Source of the DNA: Thermaerobacter marianensis DSM 12885
GTDB taxonomy: Bacteria; Bacillota; Sulfobacillia; Thermaerobacterales; Thermaerobacteraceae
DNA length: 64,000 nucleotides
NCBI RefSeq assembly: GCF_000184705.1
Contig: NC_014831.1
Span: forward strand, 186,001-250,000
Direction of reading: 5' to 3'
The translations under genes and the position numbers were made by a program. Shown one piece after another: positions 61,007 through 64,000 of this stretch (positions are counted from its first letter, which is position 1; each line of letters begins with the position of its first letter). The notes below the pieces were generated by a model that saw nothing but the letters and a program-made list of their open reading frames with translations, did not search any database and had not been told where the DNA came from.

Positions 61007-63175
61007 GTGGAAACGCGGGACCGTCGACGGCCCGGACGGACTGCCGACGGTGGCATCACGACCGGTACCGGCGCGGGGACGCCGGCCGGAACCTCCGCCG
61101 CCACCAGGGCCCCCGAGGACGAACCGGCCGACGGCTCCGCCGCGGGCGGCACCTCCTCGCTGCGCCAGAAGGCCGCCGAGCTGCCCGAGCAGCCCGGGGT
61201 CTACCTGTTCAAGGACCGCGAGGGCCAGGTGCTCTACGTCGGCAAGGCGCGGTCGCTGCGGCAGCGGGTGCGGTCGTACTTCCAGTCGTCCCGGCACCTG
61301 CCGGCCCGCATCCTGCGCATGGTGGAGCGGGCGGCCGACCTGGAGTTCATCGTCACCCGCAACGAAGTGGAAGCGCTGGTCCTCGAGAACACGCTGATCA
61401 AGCGCTACCGGCCGCGCTACAACGTGCGGCTGCGGGACGACAAGACCTATCCGTACCTCAAGATCCACGTGCACGAGGAATGGCCGCGGGTCAGCATCGC
61501 CCGGCAGGTGCAGGACGACGGTGCGCGATACTTCGGGCCGTACACCTACTCGGCCTCGCTCCAGGAGGCCCTGCGGCTGATCCGACGGGTCTTCCCGTAC
61601 CGCAGCTGCTCCGACCACCGGCTGCGGCGGGGCGGGCGGCCGTGCCTGCACTACTACATCGGCCGCTGCCTGGCGCCCTGCGCCGCCCTCTGCGACCGGG
61701 ACCAGTACGACGCCATGATCCGGGACCTCATCGCCTTCCTGGAGGGCCGGTCGCGGGCGGTGCTGGAGCGGGTGGAGGCGGAGATGCAGGCCGCGGCCGA
61801 GCGGTGGGAGTTCGAGCGGGCCGCCGAGCTGCGGGACCAGCTCCGGGCCCTGCACCAGGTGCTGGAGCAGCAGCAGGTGGACAGCCCCCGCCGCGGGGAG
61901 GAGGATGCCGTCGGCATCGCCCGCCAGGGCGACCGGGCCCACGCCCAGGTCTTCTTCGTGCGGGAGGGCCGGATCATCGGCCGGGAACACCTGTCCATGA
62001 CGGGCGTGGAGGGTCTGGACGACGGCGAGCTGCTGGCCGCGTTCCTCAGCCAGTACTACGGCCGGGCCACCTTCGTGCCGCGGGAGATCCTGTTGCCCGT
62101 CGACCTGCCGCCGGGGGAGGCGGAGCTCATCGGGCGGTGGCTCAGCCAGCGCCGCGGGATCCAGGTGCGCCTGCACCGGCCGCAGCGGGGCACCAAGCGC
62201 CGGTGGGTGGAACTGGCGGAGCACAACGCCCGGCTGCTGCTGGCCCAGGCGCAGACCGACGAGCAGGTCCGCCAGGACCGGGCCCGCCGGGCCCTGGACG
62301 AGCTGGCCCGCTACCTGGAACTGGACGAGCCGCCGCGCCGCATCGAGTGCTACGACATCTCCAACCTGCAGGGCGCCCAGCCCGTGGGATCCATGGTGGT
62401 GATGATCGACGGCGAGCCGGCCAAGGCGGAGTACCGCCGGTTCCGCATCCGCACCGTGGAGGCGCCCAACGACTTCGCCAGCATGCAGGAGGTGCTATAC
62501 CGGCGGCTGCGGCGCGGGCTGGAGGCCCAGGGCGTGCCGGTGGAGGGCCCCGTGGGCGGGCCCGGCGCCGCCGCCGGCGCGGACGAACCGGCCGAGGCGA
62601 GGGGCGATGCGGGAACGGACGCGGCCCCGGGGCATGGGGCGGCCGGGGCGGCCGCGGCCGCCGTACCCAGCGCAACCGTCCGCGCCACCCGGGAGGAAAG
62701 CGACGGCGGCGGGGCCCCGCACGGCTTCGCCGACCTGCCGGACCTGATCCTGATCGACGGCGGCAAGGGCCAGCTGTCGGCCGCCCAGGAGGTGCTGGAC
62801 CGGCTGGGGCTGGTGGACATCCCCGTGTTCGCCCTGGCCAAGCGGTTCGAACTGGTTTTCGCACCGGACCGGGCGGATCCCATCGTGATCCCGCGGGACT
62901 CGCCGGCGCTGCACCTGCTGCAGCGCATCCGGGACGAGGCCCACCGCTTCGCCCTGACCTACCACCGCCAGCTCCGGCAGCGGGCGGGGCTGCACTCGGT
63001 CCTCGAGGAGATCCCGGGCATCGGCCCGCGCCGGCGCAAGGCGCTGCTGGAGGCTTTCGGCTCGCTGGAGGCCATCGCGCGGGCCAGCGAGGATGAGCTG
63101 GCCGCCGTCCCGGGGATGAACCGGGCCGCCGCCCGGGCCGTATACCGGGCCTTCCACCGGCTGCCGTCGACCTAG
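61007..63175 (+). CDS. uvrC: Excinuclease ABC subunit C
   Basis: UvrC makes both cuts around a lesion bound by UvrB. The 722-residue protein has an N-terminal GIY-YIG domain (about 55-140, GVYLFKDREGQVLYVGKA), a UVR motif, the RNase H-like endonuclease domain and a helix-hairpin-helix end (IPGIGPRRRKALLEAFGS...VPGM). The first 48 residues and an insertion at about 513-571 are Gly/Ala-rich; each has one 13-mer copy. GTG 61007 follows GGAAAGGGGGTG. An ATG at 60899 is an alternative start. Confidence 0.95.
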   Translation: METRDRRRPGRTADGGITTGTGAGTPAGTSAATRAPEDEPADGSAAGGTSSLRQKAAELPEQPGVYLFKDREGQVLYVGKARSLRQRVRSYFQSSRHLPARILRMVERAADLEFIVTRNEVEALVLENTLIKRYRPRYNVRLRDDKTYPYLKIHVHEEWPRVSIARQVQDDGARYFGPYTYSASLQEALRLIRRVFPYRSCSDHRLRRGGRPCLHYYIGRCLAPCAALCDRDQYDAMIRDLIAFLEGRSRAVLERVEAEMQAAAERWEFERAAELRDQLRALHQVLEQQQVDSPRRGEEDAVGIARQGDRAHAQVFFVREGRIIGREHLSMTGVEGLDDGELLAAFLSQYYGRATFVPREILLPVDLPPGEAELIGRWLSQRRGIQVRLHRPQRGTKRRWVELAEHNARLLLAQAQTDEQVRQDRARRALDELARYLELDEPPRRIECYDISNLQGAQPVGSMVVMIDGEPAKAEYRRFRIRTVEAPNDFASMQEVLYRRLRRGLEAQGVPVEGPVGGPGAAAGADEPAEARGDAGTDAAPGHGAAGAAAAAVPSATVRATREESDGGGAPHGFADLPDLILIDGGKGQLSAAQEVLDRLGLVDIPVFALAKRFELVFAPDRADPIVIPRDSPALHLLQRIRDEAHRFALTYHRQLRQRAGLHSVLEEIPGIGPRRRKALLEAFGSLEAIARASEDELAAVPGMNRAAARAVYRAFHRLPST

Positions 63176-63278
63176 ACCCGGGGGGCGCATGTCGCGCCGG
63201 ACCGCTCCGCGCCGGTTCATCCGTCCGGTCCCCCCAGCGCCACTCCCGTCACTTCGGTCGAGAAGGAAGGCGATGCCC

Positions 63279-64000
63279 ATGAACCGCCAATGGCAACACG
63301 TCACAGCGTCCCTGGTGCGCCCCTACCGGCCGGCCGCCGTGCTGGCGGCCGGGGTACCCTTGCCGGCCGCCCAGGCCGCGGCCGCGGCCGACGGGGCGGC
63401 GCGGGCGACGGGCCGCCCGGCGGTGCTGCTGGCCGGTTCGGGGGCCGAGCTCAACGCCATGCTCCCCGTCCTGGTCATGGCCGACGCCGACTCGGTGCCC
63501 CTCGTCGTCCTGGTGCGGGGCGGGACGGCCGCCGACCTGGAGGCGGGGCGCGAGCGGGCCGGTGCCCTGCCCGATACCCTGCGGCTCACCGAGCCCTTCA
63601 CCGGCTGGAACACCCGGGTCGACCGGCCCGAAGACGTCCAGCCGGTCCTGGAAGCCGCCTTCACGGACCTGGCCCGGCGCCGCCCGCGCCCCCTGCTCAT
63701 CGAGCTGGCGGACGAGGCGCTGCCCCGGTGGGCTGCCGATCCGCCCGCCGGGACCGGGGCCGGCGACGCCCCGCTCCCCGGCGACACGGCGTTTCCCCAC
63801 CTGTTGGGGGATGGGGACGAACCCGGGGCGGCGGGCCGCACCGCCGCGGACACCGCCGCGGAGGCGGCTGCGGGGATTCCCGGGGCCGCCACGGCTGCGG
63901 CCGGCCGCGGCCGGAGGCCCGCAGCGGAGGAAGAGGGAGAGGACGGGTTCCGTCCTGCGGGCGGGCCGACCGGAAATGGTGCGGTGATCCCCTTCCCCGG
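63279..64000 (+). CDS. N-terminal part of a TPP-enzyme-like protein (runs off the window)
   Basis: The frame from ATG 63279 (site AAGGAAGG) is open to the window end. Residues about 25-150 resemble the PYR domain of acetolactate synthase-type enzymes: AADGAARATGRPAVLLAGSGAELN, ADADSVPLVVLV and RRPRPLLIELADEAL. The catalytic glutamate that normally stands in the HEQ motif seems to be Ala (AAQAAAAADG). From about 165 the sequence becomes Gly/Ala-rich. The first 25 residues are shorter than usual. With the rest unseen, a catalytic role is doubtful. Confidence 0.6.
   Translation, partial: MNRQWQHVTASLVRPYRPAAVLAAGVPLPAAQAAAAADGAARATGRPAVLLAGSGAELNAMLPVLVMADADSVPLVVLVRGGTAADLEAGRERAGALPDTLRLTEPFTGWNTRVDRPEDVQPVLEAAFTDLARRRPRPLLIELADEALPRWAADPPAGTGAGDAPLPGDTAFPHLLGDGDEPGAAGRTAADTAAEAAAGIPGAATAAAGRGRRPAAEEEGEDGFRPAGGPTGNGAVIPFP

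Overview
The window reads as chromosome from a very GC-rich, Gram-positive, spore-forming and flagellated bacterium of the Firmicutes. The pairing of sporulation genes (spoIID, spoIIQ, spoIIID) with about 70% GC coding DNA and Bacillus-like gene order points to Thermaerobacter or a close relative. That placement is inference from gene content and order; no search was run. Three blocks known from Bacillus subtilis are joined here: atp-murA-spoIID-spoIIQ-spoIIID-mbl-flhO-flhP-fabZ, comF-flgM-flgN-flgK-flgL, and hpf-secA-prfB-ftsE-ftsX-ctp-minJ-uvrB-uvrA.

Layout. 1-7051: tail of an AtpI-like gene and the complete F1Fo ATP synthase operon atpBEFHAGDC. 7467-12844: murA, the engulfment and mother-cell genes spoIID, spoIIQ and spoIIID, and an mreB/mbl homologue. 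12903-14843: a cyclic-di-GMP-I (GEMM-I) riboswitch with a terminator, then two flagellar rod/hook-type genes. 15492-20068: sodA, fabZ, an S1-domain protein, a DUF1232 protein and a Cof-type phosphatase. 20168-25568: flagellin behind a sigma-D-like promoter, then flaG, fliD, fliS and a small coiled-coil gene in the fliT position. 26089-31331: metK with an attenuator-like leader, a truncated glycosyltransferase-like protein, a membrane diguanylate cyclase and comF. 31503-37134: flgM, flgN, flgK, flgL and a phosphohexomutase. 37452-37571: a cluster of DnaA-box-like 9-mers. 37839-41652: hpf, an unknown conserved gene, then a low-GC segment with an inverted-repeat-bounded 204-base element and a membrane HD-GYP phosphodiesterase, then a DUF5317 protein. 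41921-52570: secA, prfB (programmed frameshift), ftsEX, an EnvC/CwlO-like M23 hydrolase, an S41 protease and a MinJ-like PDZ protein. 52716-63175: uvrB-uvrA, an AI-2E family transporter, a radical-SAM protein and uvrC. 63279-end: start of a TPP-enzyme-like gene that runs off the window.

How it fits together. The window holds parts of one possible cyclic-di-GMP motility circuit: a synthase (28316-30028), a hydrolase (39583-41007) whose membrane sensor domain looks homologous to that of the synthase, and a riboswitch (12903-13175) ahead of flagellar genes. The 3' strand of the riboswitch P1 helix can also pair with the 5' side of the terminator, which predicts that ligand binding stops transcription. 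The nucleotide-excision-repair genes sit behind LexA-box-like palindromes, one before uvrB-uvrA and one between the divergent radical-SAM gene and uvrC, so an SOS regulon is likely.

Other signals that ordinary annotation would miss: a 13-mer, GGACGAACCGGCC, present nine times in coding DNA (several frames) and intergenic DNA; intrinsic terminators inside the secA and metK leaders; a flagellin gene whose middle has clearly lower GC than its ends; and two enzyme-like proteins (SpoIIQ and the last, TPP-like gene) that lack a key catalytic residue. Many proteins carry long Gly/Pro/Ala-rich insertions or tails compared with their families.
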